Counted from the first letter of the stretch, positions 16,932 through 24,936 are shown. The stretch is 43,072 nucleotides of DNA from Paenibacillus sp. An7 (GCF_009870785.1 NZ_WTWX01000024.1:1-43072); one strand, 5' to 3'. Notes: generated by a model not told the origin, from the sequence alone. Made by a program: numbers and translations.

Positions 16932-18416
16932 ATGACTGTTTGGAACGATTCTTTCATTGCAGCAGGCGTCGGGGGATTTAATCTTTGGAAAAGTCAATCG
17001 GTTGCTAAAGATTTAGAATATATTATAAGTAACTCATTAAAAGAGAAACAAATTCAAAATGAGAATTTTGAAAATGCATTACAAAATTATGCGAAAATAC
17101 GCCAAATATTAAATTCACCTGAAAACATCCTAGGCTCTAACAAGACAAAACATGGCGAAATAGCTGAGTACCTTGAAGTATATATCCGGAACGCCAAAGC
17201 AGCTTTTAATGGTCAAGCGGAAGTCGCAACTTTCAATGGTGTAGGGAGGACAGCAGCCACAGATTTTTTTCTAAAAGGAGTAAAAACACAATCCAAATTC
17301 ATTAATGGAGCAAGTAAATCACTGTCGAGTGTATTAGAACATTTCAACAAATACCAAGATAAGACAATAGACTATATAATTCCAAAAGATCAATACGATA
17401 TCATACAAAGTTTAAGCAATGGTCAAAACCCTACAAATCTAAGTGAAAAGTCAATAAGATCTATATTAAAAAAAATAGACACAATTGAAGGTTTAACTGG
17501 ACGTCCATTTAATGATGTTGTAAAACAATCTATCTCAAATTACGATGAAGTACAGATAGGAAAAGTACACGATACTCTTCAAAAAAACCAAGAACAAATG
17601 GTACATGACAATCAACAAATATTAAATGAGATTGATGAGAAAGCTGATCAAAATAGAGAATCAGTACATATAAATGCTGCTCCTTCATTTAGAGAAGGAA
17701 TGAAGGTAGCGGGTACTGCCGCAGTAATTAGTACAACTGTGAGCGCTTGTGTGAATATATACTCAAAAGTGAAGTCTGGTACGAAGCTGTTCGATTTTAC
17801 AACGGAAGACTGGAAAGATGTCGGTTTAGAATCAGTAAAAACGGGTACAAAAGCCGGAGTTACTGCTGCTTCAATTTATGGTATGACGAATTTAACTTCG
17901 CTTTCGGCTCCATTCGCAGGAGCAGTTACGAGTGCCGCAATGGGAGTTACTTCCCTTTTAGTAAATTACCAAAAATGTAAAATTGACTTAGATGAAGTTG
18001 TAACACAAGGCCAAATCTTATGTTTAGAAGCAGGTATTGCCGCAGTTGGTGGTGCAATGGGCCAAACACTTATACCAATCCCTGTACTTGGAGCAATTAT
18101 CGGTACAGTAACCACAAATTTAGTTTGGGGTATAGCTAAAGGAAAACTAGGTCAGAAAGAAGAGGCATTCAAGCGTCATATGGACGATTATATGGCAGGA
18201 TTATTAGCGAAAGTAGATAGTGATTATTATAAGATAATCCAAAAAATTGATAAGGCATATGCAAGGTTTAATACGCTAATTGATGCAGCGTTTGACGTTC
18301 ATGCGAATAAAGCAACATTGGCTGCTGCTTCAATTCAATTAGCACGAGAAATTGGTGTTGAAGAACATAAGATTCTAAAAAACAATGATGATTTAATGAC
18401 ATTTTTCTTGAATTAA
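16932..18416 (+). CDS. second glycine-zipper membrane protein of the pair
   Basis: A 494-residue protein, partner of the upstream gene (1-bp gap). The N-terminal ~260 residues are helical and polar (long coiled-coil around 195-245). A hydrophobic region follows (about 258-405) with small-residue motifs (GMKVAGTAAVISTTVSACV, SAPFAGAVTSAAMGVTSLLV, IPIPVLGAIIGTVTTNLVWG), ending in a charged helical tail. The layout echoes the first protein, so they may form a hetero-oligomeric membrane complex. No enzymatic motif is visible. Unknown function; GC and codon use are similar to neighbours. Confidence 0.6.
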   Translation: MTVWNDSFIAAGVGGFNLWKSQSVAKDLEYIISNSLKEKQIQNENFENALQNYAKIRQILNSPENILGSNKTKHGEIAEYLEVYIRNAKAAFNGQAEVATFNGVGRTAATDFFLKGVKTQSKFINGASKSLSSVLEHFNKYQDKTIDYIIPKDQYDIIQSLSNGQNPTNLSEKSIRSILKKIDTIEGLTGRPFNDVVKQSISNYDEVQIGKVHDTLQKNQEQMVHDNQQILNEIDEKADQNRESVHINAAPSFREGMKVAGTAAVISTTVSACVNIYSKVKSGTKLFDFTTEDWKDVGLESVKTGTKAGVTAASIYGMTNLTSLSAPFAGAVTSAAMGVTSLLVNYQKCKIDLDEVVTQGQILCLEAGIAAVGGAMGQTLIPIPVLGAIIGTVTTNLVWGIAKGKLGQKEEAFKRHMDDYMAGLLAKVDSDYYKIIQKIDKAYARFNTLIDAAFDVHANKATLAAASIQLAREIGVEEHKILKNNDDLMTFFLN

Positions 18417-18500
18417 GTTTTATTTAATTCAGTTGGCAATCGTAGCTCTTTTGTTTCTTTTATCATACTAACTTGGCCGATATCTTAACGTACTATAATC

Positions 18501-18611
18501 AGTGCTTGTGCAGTTAAGGGAAAGTTTCATCATGTATCTGCTAATGGTTATGATGTAACTGTTACTTATGAAGAGGATTGCATCAACGCATATATTAGTG
18601 AAGTTAAATAA
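18501..18611 (+). pseudogene. 3' fragment of a lost gene
   Basis: A stop-bounded frame of 36 codons (includes KGKFHHVSANGYDVTVTYEE) without start codon or ribosome binding site. It looks like the C-terminus of a small soluble protein. Unidentified. It lies immediately before the recombinase fragment. Confidence 0.4.
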
Positions 18612-18624
18612 GAAAAGTTTTTGA

Positions 18625-18851
18625 GCTTAAAAGATTTTATCTGATAAAGCGGTTGCTATTATAGTGAAGCGATATATTGATGTAGTAGGTCTTAATGAAG
18701 ATGAATTCGGGACATAGTTTACGTTCGGGGTTTGCGACAACTGCTGCCATGCTAGGAAAAAATGAAAGATCGATAATGAAGCACTCTCGTCATAATCTAA
18801 TTATATGGTTCGGAAATATATAAGGCATACCTCACTGTTTGAAGAAAATGT
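18625..18851 (+). pseudogene. decayed copy of the recombinase 3' part
   Basis: Nucleotide match to about 9915-10143 of the intact recombinase gene (e.g. AGCGATATATTGATGTAGTA, AATGAAAGATCGATAATGAA, ACTGTTTGAAGAAAATG), covering the HxxR to Tyr region. Small deletions break the frame (GATGAATTCGGGACATAG against GAAGATTATTCAGGGCATAG), and the match stops abruptly after GAAGAAAATG. It is therefore a non-functional relic of a second recombinase gene. Confidence 0.85.
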
Positions 18852-18892
18852 TGAGAAGAACCCAAAATTTATCAGTAAAACAATACTAGCTA

Positions 18893-18932
18893 AAAACACA
18901 AGGACCTTCACAAGTCCTTGTGTTTTATATTT
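18893..18932 (+). terminator. Rho-independent terminator
   Basis: AAAACACAAGGAC 18893-18905 pairs with GTCCTTGTGTTTT 18914-18926, then ATATTTTTT. It has flanking A and T runs and may act in both directions. It insulates the peptide/regulator region from the upstream relics. Confidence 0.8.
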
Positions 18933-19027
18933 TTTCATATTATTTAACATATGCATATAATTCGGACTATGAACTATATGATAATAAAACATAATATTTC
19001 AGCATTGCGAACTTATATTGAGATAGT

Positions 19028-19195
19028 GATGATGCAGTCAGAATATTGAGAACAAATTTATAGCAAGTGAGTCAAAATAGTCAAGAGGGCATATCTCTTT
19101 TTCAAACAGTGGAGAGTGTTTTAGGTGAAGTTGATGATCATATTCAAAGACAAATGAATTTGCCTTGAGATCAACGTATGAATGACGCTGACAGA
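19028..19195 (+). pseudogene. decayed reading frame with in-frame stops
   Basis: One frame reads DDAVRILRTNL, stop, then QVSQNSQEGISLFQTVESVL ... QRQMNLP, stop, DQRMNDADRKN. The amino acid pattern looks coding but is interrupted by at least two stops and has no start. Unidentified relic. Confidence 0.4.
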
Positions 19196-19241
19196 AAGAA
19201 TAGCCAAGTCTGTCAACATATTATAATTTATAGAATTTTCC

Positions 19242-19298
19242 TTTTACCTAAAGGGTAAAAAGGGGTAAATGAGAATTTACAACTTCATTTAATATAGT
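19242..19298 (+). promoter_or_regulatory. operator/promoter of the secreted-peptide gene
   Basis: TTTTACC-TAAA-GGGTAAAA forms an inverted repeat (19242-19260). It overlaps a 17-base element GTAAAAAGGGGTAAATG (19255-19271) that matches 15/17 bases of the element at 20831-20847 in reverse orientation. GTAAAT 19265-19270 also pairs with ATTTAC 19275-19280. A -10-like TATAGT lies at 19293-19298, 44 bases before the start codon. I infer a binding site for the HTH-TPR regulator encoded next door. Confidence 0.55.
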
Positions 19299-19341
19299 AA
19301 AACATATTAAACTTAAGAAAAAGAGTAAGGAGTGAGATAGC

Positions 19342-19521
19342 ATGAAAAAAAGTAAATTGCTTTCTTTAAATAATTTTGTATTGGCGATAATTATTGGATT
19401 GACAGTAAATGCAGGAAGTTCCTTCTTTTATCTTAGTAATGAAAAAATAGACAGTTTTGGTATAATAAGTTGCATTGAGAAAAATGATTTAAACTCTCCT
19501 AGACCCAAATACTGTAAATAA
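19342..19521 (+). CDS. secreted signalling-peptide precursor paired with the HTH-TPR regulator
   Basis: A 59-codon gene with AAGGAG nine bases before ATG. The product has a basic start (MKKSKLLSLNN), a hydrophobic core (FVLAIIIGLTV, about 12-22) with a possible signal peptidase site after VNA, and a polar tail with two Cys (44 and 58) ending SPRPKYCK. It lies tail-to-tail with the regulator gene, only 7 bases apart, and shares a motif with the regulator/cluster promoter region. These are the traits of a pheromone precursor in a TPR-type quorum-sensing system. The mature peptide cannot be defined; a Cys-Cys loop is possible. An alternative is a small secreted immunity or accessory peptide for the cluster product. 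Confidence 0.6.
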   Translation: MKKSKLLSLNNFVLAIIIGLTVNAGSSFFYLSNEKIDSFGIISCIEKNDLNSPRPKYCK

Positions 19522-19528
19522 TTGATCA

Positions 19529-20782
19529 TTACTTTAAATATTGATTGTAATCATAATAACCCATGGCATCTTTGCGCTCGCTGAGCTCTAGAAGCTTATA
19601 GCTTGATTCTGCCTCACTTCCTGCATTTAACCTTTTTAAAAGATCGTAACTCATTCTAAGAAAAAAGTAAGCAAGCTCTGTGTTGGTCTGCTCATGGTAT
19701 ATGGCTCCCATTAACCTATATAGACGAGCGCGCTGTACTCCGTTATCTGTTATATCAAGCAAACGAATCGCTGTTTTGCACACCTGTTCAGCTTCTTCTG
19801 TTTGACCTTCCTCTAAATGCAACTTACTAATTTCCTCAAGTATAGAAGCTTTCTTATCCGGCATGTTACGTTCATCATAAATGGATGCACAGTCATGGAG
19901 GAGACGAAGGGCTTCTTTTTTTTCGTTTGAATTTAGCATAATAACGGCGAGATTATGTAACGCAAAAACATAAGATTCGCTGTCCCCTTGTTTAAGGCAG
20001 TCTACGGCCTTTTTTGTCCAGTAGAGACTTTCAGAGGACATCGGATCCGCTCTAAAATACGCCTTTCCTAACCCCATTGCAATTTCGCCGTAGACTTCAA
20101 GGTTTCCCGCCATTTTTGCTTCTTCTTCTGCTTTAATATATATTTCTATTGCTTGTTGAACTTCACCAAGTTCTAGATGTGATGTAGCTAAGAAGGTAAG
20201 GGAAGCAATATGTTCATCCTGCAAATTTTTAAGTTTACTGCTATAGGTATATGCTTGTTGATATAGCTTACGAGCCTGAACATAAGACTCCATATAAATT
20301 GCCGCTTTGCCCATCTCAAGATAAAAGAGTGTAAGTAGTTTGCGGTCACCGGAGCGAGTAAACAAAAATTCAGAAGATTCCCCATATTCGAATGCTTTAG
20401 AATATTGTTTACTTCTATTGTAGCTTTTAATAATGAGTAAATATGCCTCTGTCTTAACTTGATCTGATCTGGTTAATGTAAGCAGATGTTTGGTCATTCT
20501 GATGCAGGAATCATAGTCTTCTTCATTAAAACGTAGTTGCGCTTTGTCAAGTAAAGCCTCTGTAATTTCTTCTTGAACCCCGCTTACCTCGCTTTCATTA
20601 CCAAGGAAGTACTCCACAGGCTTTCCTAATCTTTTAGCTATTATACGGAGCATGCGTGAAGAAGGAATGGCTCTTCCTTTTTCTATAAGGCTTATGTATG
20701 CCCGCGTCATTTCTTCACCGGCAAGTTGTTTTTGGGATAACCCTTTTTGTTCTCGGATTTCTCGTATTTTTTGTCCTAGCAT
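19529..20782 (-). CDS. HTH-TPR transcriptional regulator (RRNPP-like)
   Basis: A 417-residue regulator. Residues about 5-60 are an XRE-type helix-turn-helix (IREIREQKGLSQKQLAGEEM ... SLIEKGRAIPSSRMLRIIAK); residues about 75-400 are successive TPR repeats (e.g. AQLRFNEEDYDSCIRMTKHL, LGEVQQAIEIYIKAEEEAKM). This architecture is that of peptide-responsive regulators such as NprR and PlcR. It is divergent to the biosynthetic operon, 127 bases from the precursor start, with a convergent small secreted-peptide gene at its 3' end. I infer it is the pathway-specific regulator, binding the shared GTAAA-type motif and responding to the exported peptide or the pathway product. Ribosome binding is weak (AGGG 13 bases upstream). 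Confidence 0.85.
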   Translation of the reverse strand: MLGQKIREIREQKGLSQKQLAGEEMTRAYISLIEKGRAIPSSRMLRIIAKRLGKPVEYFLGNESEVSGVQEEITEALLDKAQLRFNEEDYDSCIRMTKHLLTLTRSDQVKTEAYLLIIKSYNRSKQYSKAFEYGESSEFLFTRSGDRKLLTLFYLEMGKAAIYMESYVQARKLYQQAYTYSSKLKNLQDEHIASLTFLATSHLELGEVQQAIEIYIKAEEEAKMAGNLEVYGEIAMGLGKAYFRADPMSSESLYWTKKAVDCLKQGDSESYVFALHNLAVIMLNSNEKKEALRLLHDCASIYDERNMPDKKASILEEISKLHLEEGQTEEAEQVCKTAIRLLDITDNGVQRARLYRLMGAIYHEQTNTELAYFFLRMSYDLLKRLNAGSEAESSYKLLELSERKDAMGYYDYNQYLK

Positions 20783-20830
20783 GTTGATCAGCTCAGCCCT
20801 TTCAAAAATTCATTTGCGATGGTTTATAAC

Positions 20831-20878
20831 CATTTACCCCCATTTACAGTTTAAAAAGTAAAAATAAGGATGTACAAT
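20831..20878 (+). promoter_or_regulatory. operator and promoter of the biosynthetic operon / regulator
   Basis: CATTTACCCCCATTTAC (20831-20847) carries two ATTTAC units; its reverse complement matches the element before the secreted-peptide gene at 15 of 17 positions. A -10-like TACAAT is at 20873-20878 with only a poor -35 (TTTAAA) between it and the operator, which fits an activator-dependent promoter for the precursor. On the other strand TATAAA at 20828-20823 abuts the operator and could be the -10 of the regulator gene, allowing autoregulation. Confidence 0.55.
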
Positions 20879-20908
20879 GGGCCTATCACACGAAAGGAGG
20901 AGATAAAA

Positions 20909-21145
20909 ATGGAAATCAAAGCGACACCGATTACACTTGAGCAGTTGAAAAACAAAGAGCGAGAGGTTGAGTCTCGCGCAGATGTAGCTACTCGTGCAGA
21001 TGTAGCCACTCGTGCAGATTTTACTACTCGCGCAGATGTAGCTACTCGCGCAGATGTAGCTACCCGCGCTGATTTAGCTACCCGCGCTGATTTAGCTACC
21101 CGCGCTGATTTAGCTACTCGTGCTGATTTAGCTACTCGTGCCTAA
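20909..21145 (+). CDS. repeat-bearing ribosomal precursor peptide
   Basis: A 78-residue peptide read from ATG 20909 with AAAGGAGG eight bases upstream, the strongest ribosome binding site in the cluster; an in-frame ATG at 20870 overlaps the promoter and is rejected. Residues 1-22 (MEIKATPITLEQLKNKEREV...) are a hydrophilic, leader-like segment. Residues 23-76 are nine tandem hexapeptides RAD[VFL][AT]T (two RADVAT, one RADFTT, two RADVAT, four RADLAT), closed by RA. Each unit has one Arg and one Asp and no Cys, Ser or Lys, so lanthionine or azole chemistry on Cys/Ser is excluded; Arg, Asp and Thr are the obvious modification points. It is the first gene of the operon and is followed by an attenuator-like hairpin. 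I read it as a multicore RiPP-type precursor; the family is not one I recognise. Confidence 0.85.
   Translation: MEIKATPITLEQLKNKEREVESRADVATRADVATRADFTTRADVATRADVATRADLATRADLATRADLATRADLATRA
20975..21142 (+). repeat. nine 18-bp tandem repeats encoding RAD[VFL][AT]T
   Basis: The codons for each hexapeptide are nearly identical between units (variants of CGYGCWGATKTAGCTACY), except the third unit (GATTTTACTACT). The last four units encode Leu instead of Val and are almost identical to each other, indicating recent expansion by slippage or unequal crossing-over. Confidence 0.9.
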
Positions 21146-21188
21146 GCATTATACTTCAAATATTAATACCAGGTTTCTTTATTGTAGT

Positions 21189-21231
21189 AGGAGGGAGAGC
21201 TTTACGGAGAAAAGCTCTCCCTATCCTCCTC
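21189..21231 (+). terminator. attenuator-like hairpin after the precursor gene
   Basis: AGGGAGAGCTTT 21192-21203 pairs perfectly with AAAGCTCTCCCT 21211-21222, lengthened by AGG/CCT outside. There is no T-run after it (CATTACTTCTT), so it probably acts as a leaky terminator or 3' mRNA stabiliser that raises precursor over enzyme expression, as is common between RiPP precursor and modification genes. Confidence 0.7.
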
Positions 21232-21273
21232 ATTACTTCTTCTGGCCAAGTGCTACGAGGTGATAATCGTAAC

Positions 21274-22206
21274 ATGATATTTATCAAAAAAATTTGGACA
21301 TATATACCAGAGACAACATTGGAGATTCAGCAACTTAATGAACACCTCAGTTTAAAAAAAGCACAAGTTAAGGTGCTTGAAAAAATACACGGATTAAAAC
21401 AAATCCGTAAAGATCAGCAAGGTAATCTCTTTTTTTTGTTAGACAGGATTTTTGAACAAATAACCGTTGACCCGGATTTAGACTTAACTTCCATAAAATA
21501 TATAATTTATTGTCACACCATTCAGGAGATATTTCCTTATAACGTGAATGTAATCAGAGAATTAAAAATTAAATATGATCTTGAACATGCTGTCATCTTT
21601 TCACTTACACAGCAAAATTGCGCAACGGGCATTATGGCAATCGATATTGCTAAACGTTTACTCAATTCCATGTCAGAAAACGAACACGTATTATTGTTAA
21701 CAGGTGAAAAAACATTCAGTCCTGTGGTGCAATTTATACCGAATACTACGGTAATGGGTGAAGCCTCTGCAGCCGTATTACTTGGTTTAAAAGATAAAGG
21801 AAATCAGCTCGTACACAGTAAACACCATACAATCGGAAAGTTTTGCAATGTGTTGACAGGTGATGAAGAGACATTGAAGGAATTTCAGGAAATATATGTT
21901 CCTACTTTATGTAGAGTCATTGAGGATACCTTGCAAGAAGCTGGACTGTCCATCCAGGACATTTCCTGGATCATTCCACATAACGTAAACATTTCATCAT
22001 GGAAAAAAGTTGCAACGACACTCAGTTTTCCTTTAGATCGAATTTATTTAGACAACGTCGCTACGTTAGGACATTGCTTTTGTTCCGATCCATTCATAAA
22101 TCTCCAAGAGGCCTTACTTCAGAGCAAAATACAAAGAGAAGATTATTATTTACTAGTATCCGTTGGACTAGGTGCAACGTTCAGTGTAGCCATTATGAAA
22201 AATTAA
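21274..22206 (+). CDS. KASIII-like acyltransferase/ketosynthase 1
   Basis: A 310-residue thiolase-fold protein. The active Cys is present (LTQQNCATGIMAIDIA, Cys116) as is the His of the second motif (IPHNVNISSW, His236). The third catalytic residue of FabH, the Asn in GNTSAAS, is replaced by His (LGHCFCSDPF, His267, with Asp272 nearby). The same change occurs in the second Cys-containing homologue at 26058. Loss of the Asn is expected to favour acyl transfer over decarboxylative condensation, as described for CerJ/ChlB3-type KASIII-like transferases; that comparison is from memory. Start chosen at ATG 21274 after GAGGTGAT. Directly follows the precursor hairpin. Substrate is probably the acyl or aminoacyl group on the cluster ACP, with the peptide as possible acceptor. 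Confidence 0.8.
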   Translation: MIFIKKIWTYIPETTLEIQQLNEHLSLKKAQVKVLEKIHGLKQIRKDQQGNLFFLLDRIFEQITVDPDLDLTSIKYIIYCHTIQEIFPYNVNVIRELKIKYDLEHAVIFSLTQQNCATGIMAIDIAKRLLNSMSENEHVLLLTGEKTFSPVVQFIPNTTVMGEASAAVLLGLKDKGNQLVHSKHHTIGKFCNVLTGDEETLKEFQEIYVPTLCRVIEDTLQEAGLSIQDISWIIPHNVNISSWKKVATTLSFPLDRIYLDNVATLGHCFCSDPFINLQEALLQSKIQREDYYLLVSVGLGATFSVAIMKN

Positions 22207-22225
22207 TACAAAGGTGGCAGTACCG

Positions 22226-23623
22226 ATGAGCAAGATGACACAAGAGTTAACGCACAACTTCTCGGTTAAGCTTAAGCAGGCGCTGACAGGTAGCCCTGAA
22301 TCTGTTTTCATCTATATCAACAATTTTGAAGTAGAAGAGCAATGGAATCAGGATAATACCTTAAAACTACCTTCGATTTCTGTGGGTAACTCTACAGAGA
22401 TTGTCAACCGCATGGAAGAACTAGGGGTTTTTCTAGCGGGTCAAGGTGACTATGTATTATTAAAAGAAAAACCTGATCCACACCTAATTGCAGATGCTCA
22501 GGATATTGGATTTGGGTACTCACTGCTTTTAACAATGGAAAATAACACCCCTAAGTTAAATATAACAGAAAATATATTAAACTGTGAAGCCACCTTGAAG
22601 AGGCTTCGGGAAATTGGAGAGCATGGAAAGGTTTATTTAGTTCCTTTCGGCGTTTCATCCAAGGAGGAGGAGCTTTCTCAGCGCGTTGGTATCCCGCTTG
22701 CAGTTCCTAGCTCTAATGTTTTTCAGCAGGTCAATGATAAAGGATACTCTCGAAGGCTTAACCAGCAACTTGGGATACGTCAGATTTACGGTAAGGAATG
22801 CAATACTATTGATGAGCTTAAGGATGGGTTTAATGAGATGTCTCATTTGCTCGATCAAGGTAATCTCATTGTCATGAAAGATGCACTTGGAGTTTCAGGA
22901 AAAGGGATTACCGTAATATCAGATAGACAGCGTTTCGACAAGGTGCTGAAAATGTTGGAGCGGCAGGCTAGTAAAAAGGGAACCCGAAAAATAAATTATG
23001 TTTTGGAACAGTGGATCGATAAAATCTGTGATTTGAACTATCAGTTTCTGATTGACCGTAATGGACAGGTTGAGTTCATCTGCGTTAAAGAATCTCTGGT
23101 CAAGCAAGGAGTACATCAGGGGCATGTCATGCCTTCTAGGTTGTCAAATAAGCAGGTTCAAACGCTAAAAGAATCAGCAGAGGCTATTGGGATGGCCATG
23201 TATAAAGATGGTTATTTCGGGATGGTAGGTGTAGACGCTATTTTAGACCTAGATGGGAATTTGTACCCCAATCTTGAGATTAATGCTAGGTTTAATATGT
23301 CAACATACCAAATTAATATCCAGAATCAATTGATTGGTCCAGGGAAATGGGGACTTGCTAAGAAATATACGATGAAACTTAAGGATTATCTCCCTTATGA
23401 CAAATTGAAAAAAATGCTCTCTACTCTAAATTATAACCAAATGAAAGAACAAGGGCTTTTAATAAATAATTTTGCAACAGTAAATGCGGCCTTTAAGGAG
23501 CCAGGGGCCCTTTTCACCGGTAGATTGTATGGCATGCTGGTGGCGGATTCTCTGGAAGCACTATTTGAACTGGATGCATCAATTGAAAGTAAGCTGAAGG
23601 AATGGGAGGCAGAAAAGCATTGA
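22226..23623 (+). CDS. ATP-grasp ligase, BtrJ/PGM1-like
   Basis: About 465 residues from ATG 22226 (AAGGTGG eight bases upstream). The N-terminal ~150 residues resemble a pre-ATP-grasp domain (SVGNSTEIVNRMEELGVF); the ATP-grasp fold follows with a nucleotide-binding loop (VMKDALGVSGKG, about 216-227) and a metal-binding strand (NLEINARFNMS, about 349-359). Immediately downstream are a BtrK-like decarboxylase and an ACP, the same trio as BtrJ-BtrK-BtrI of butirosin biosynthesis, where BtrJ uses ATP to load glutamate onto the ACP. By that context this enzyme should acylate the cluster ACP with an amino acid, most simply Glu via its gamma-carboxyl. Alternatively, like the pheganomycin ligase PGM1, it could ligate an amino acid to the peptide. 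Confidence 0.8.
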   Translation: MSKMTQELTHNFSVKLKQALTGSPESVFIYINNFEVEEQWNQDNTLKLPSISVGNSTEIVNRMEELGVFLAGQGDYVLLKEKPDPHLIADAQDIGFGYSLLLTMENNTPKLNITENILNCEATLKRLREIGEHGKVYLVPFGVSSKEEELSQRVGIPLAVPSSNVFQQVNDKGYSRRLNQQLGIRQIYGKECNTIDELKDGFNEMSHLLDQGNLIVMKDALGVSGKGITVISDRQRFDKVLKMLERQASKKGTRKINYVLEQWIDKICDLNYQFLIDRNGQVEFICVKESLVKQGVHQGHVMPSRLSNKQVQTLKESAEAIGMAMYKDGYFGMVGVDAILDLDGNLYPNLEINARFNMSTYQINIQNQLIGPGKWGLAKKYTMKLKDYLPYDKLKKMLSTLNYNQMKEQGLLINNFATVNAAFKEPGALFTGRLYGMLVADSLEALFELDASIESKLKEWEAEKH

Positions 23624-24906
23624 GTCAGGAATATACCGTTCAAAACCATACAATTTCAAGTATAGCAAGTAAGTTCGGAACTCCATTTTATTTATATGAT
23701 GCAAACATTCTTGAGGAAGTATATTTAGAGCTGCGTCAAGCAATTCATGATTCAGTAGAGATATTCTATTCCCTTAAGGCTAATCCAAACATTTCAATCT
23801 ACAACTATTTGAGGAATTTGGGTGCATGTGCCGAAGTATGCTCTCATTCTGAACTATTAACAAGCATTAAGGCCGGCACAAGTCCAGAAAATATCATTTT
23901 TCTCGGACCAGGGAAAAGTGAGAAAGAAATTAGGGCTTGTCTTCAACACAACATATACGCAATTGTTTGCGAGTCCTTTCAAGAGCTCGAAATAGTTAAT
24001 GACTTAGCGCAAAAATACAATCTTAAACCAAACGTTGCTCTTCGTATCAATCCCGCATTTTCGGTCAAAGGATCAAGACTTACTATGGGGGGGAAACCTC
24101 GGCAGTTTGGTATCGATGAAGCAGCTATATTAGACAATCCAGAATTGCTGTCCAAGTATACTCATATCAGAATTATGGGCATCCATGTATACATGGGTAC
24201 GCGTATGCTAGAGATAGAACCAATAGTAGAAAATACTAGCCAAATTCTTAATCTGGCAGAGCGAATTGAGGAAGCATTGGGAATAAATCTCGAAATGGTT
24301 GATTTTGGCGGGGGACTAGGCATTCCTTATTTTGAAGGTGAGGAATCACTCAATATTATAGAGCTAGCCAAATGTTTGAATCCAATCATCTCATCCTTTA
24401 AAAATAGTCATCCTAAAACACGCCTCATTATGGAATTGGGAAGGTATTTGGTGGGAAAATCAGGTTTATTGGTAAGCAAAGTGCTTTATTTAAAAGAATC
24501 CTATGGGGAAACATTTGCTGTTACTGATGGAGGAACAAATTGTCACATGGCAGCTGTAGGGATAGGTTCCTATGTAAAACGCAATTTCCCAATTGCTGTA
24601 CTGAACCGATATGGGGAACAGGTAACAGATGTCTATAACATTACCGGGCCACTGTGTACACCAAATGATGTCGTTGCTAAGAAAATCTCTCTCCCCAAAT
24701 TGTTTCCTGGGGATTTGATAGGAGTGTTCCATTCGGGAGCATACGGACCAACAGCTTCACCCACACATTTCTTAAGCCATGGATATCCGGCAGAGGTCCT
24801 TGTGATGAGCGAAAAGGCACATCTTATCAGAGATAGGGATACGCCTAGTGACCTTCTTGGAAAGCAGCATCTTGTTGAAGTCCAACAAGAGTTTCCTGTT
24901 GTATAA
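23620..24906 (+). CDS. PLP-dependent aminoacyl-ACP decarboxylase, BtrK-like
   Basis: 428 residues from the TTG at 23620, which overlaps the previous stop (TTGA) and has GGGAGG ten bases upstream; the in-frame ATG at 23602 lacks a ribosome binding site. Fold type III (alanine racemase/DAP decarboxylase) family: PLP lysine in FYSLKANPN (Lys53), Gly loop DFGGGLGIPYF (230-234), C-terminal substrate motif TGPLCTPND (Cys346) and HSGAYGPTASP (Tyr375). The segment TMGGKPRQFGIDE resembles the BtrK-type decarboxylases that act on gamma-glutamyl-ACP rather than on free diaminopimelate. With the adjacent ligase and ACP the expected product is gamma-aminobutyryl-ACP or a close analogue. A free ornithine, lysine or DAP substrate is less likely. 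Confidence 0.85.
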   Translation: MSQEYTVQNHTISSIASKFGTPFYLYDANILEEVYLELRQAIHDSVEIFYSLKANPNISIYNYLRNLGACAEVCSHSELLTSIKAGTSPENIIFLGPGKSEKEIRACLQHNIYAIVCESFQELEIVNDLAQKYNLKPNVALRINPAFSVKGSRLTMGGKPRQFGIDEAAILDNPELLSKYTHIRIMGIHVYMGTRMLEIEPIVENTSQILNLAERIEEALGINLEMVDFGGGLGIPYFEGEESLNIIELAKCLNPIISSFKNSHPKTRLIMELGRYLVGKSGLLVSKVLYLKESYGETFAVTDGGTNCHMAAVGIGSYVKRNFPIAVLNRYGEQVTDVYNITGPLCTPNDVVAKKISLPKLFPGDLIGVFHSGAYGPTASPTHFLSHGYPAEVLVMSEKAHLIRDRDTPSDLLGKQHLVEVQQEFPVV

Positions 24907-24936
24907 AAATATATTTTAATGAGGAGGAATTGATCA

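Noticed and set aside
8884..19271. GGTAAA motifs upstream of the RHH gene and upstream of the secreted-peptide gene seen as one regulon
   Set aside because: The first is a strict GGTAAACC palindrome, the second a GTAAA-N-GGGGTAAATG direct element; shared bases are too few to link them.
20975..21142. Tandem repeats considered as a CRISPR or as a DNA-only satellite
   Set aside because: Unit length is 18 bp with no spacers, frame is kept throughout, and the changes are coding-compatible; it is a protein repeat.
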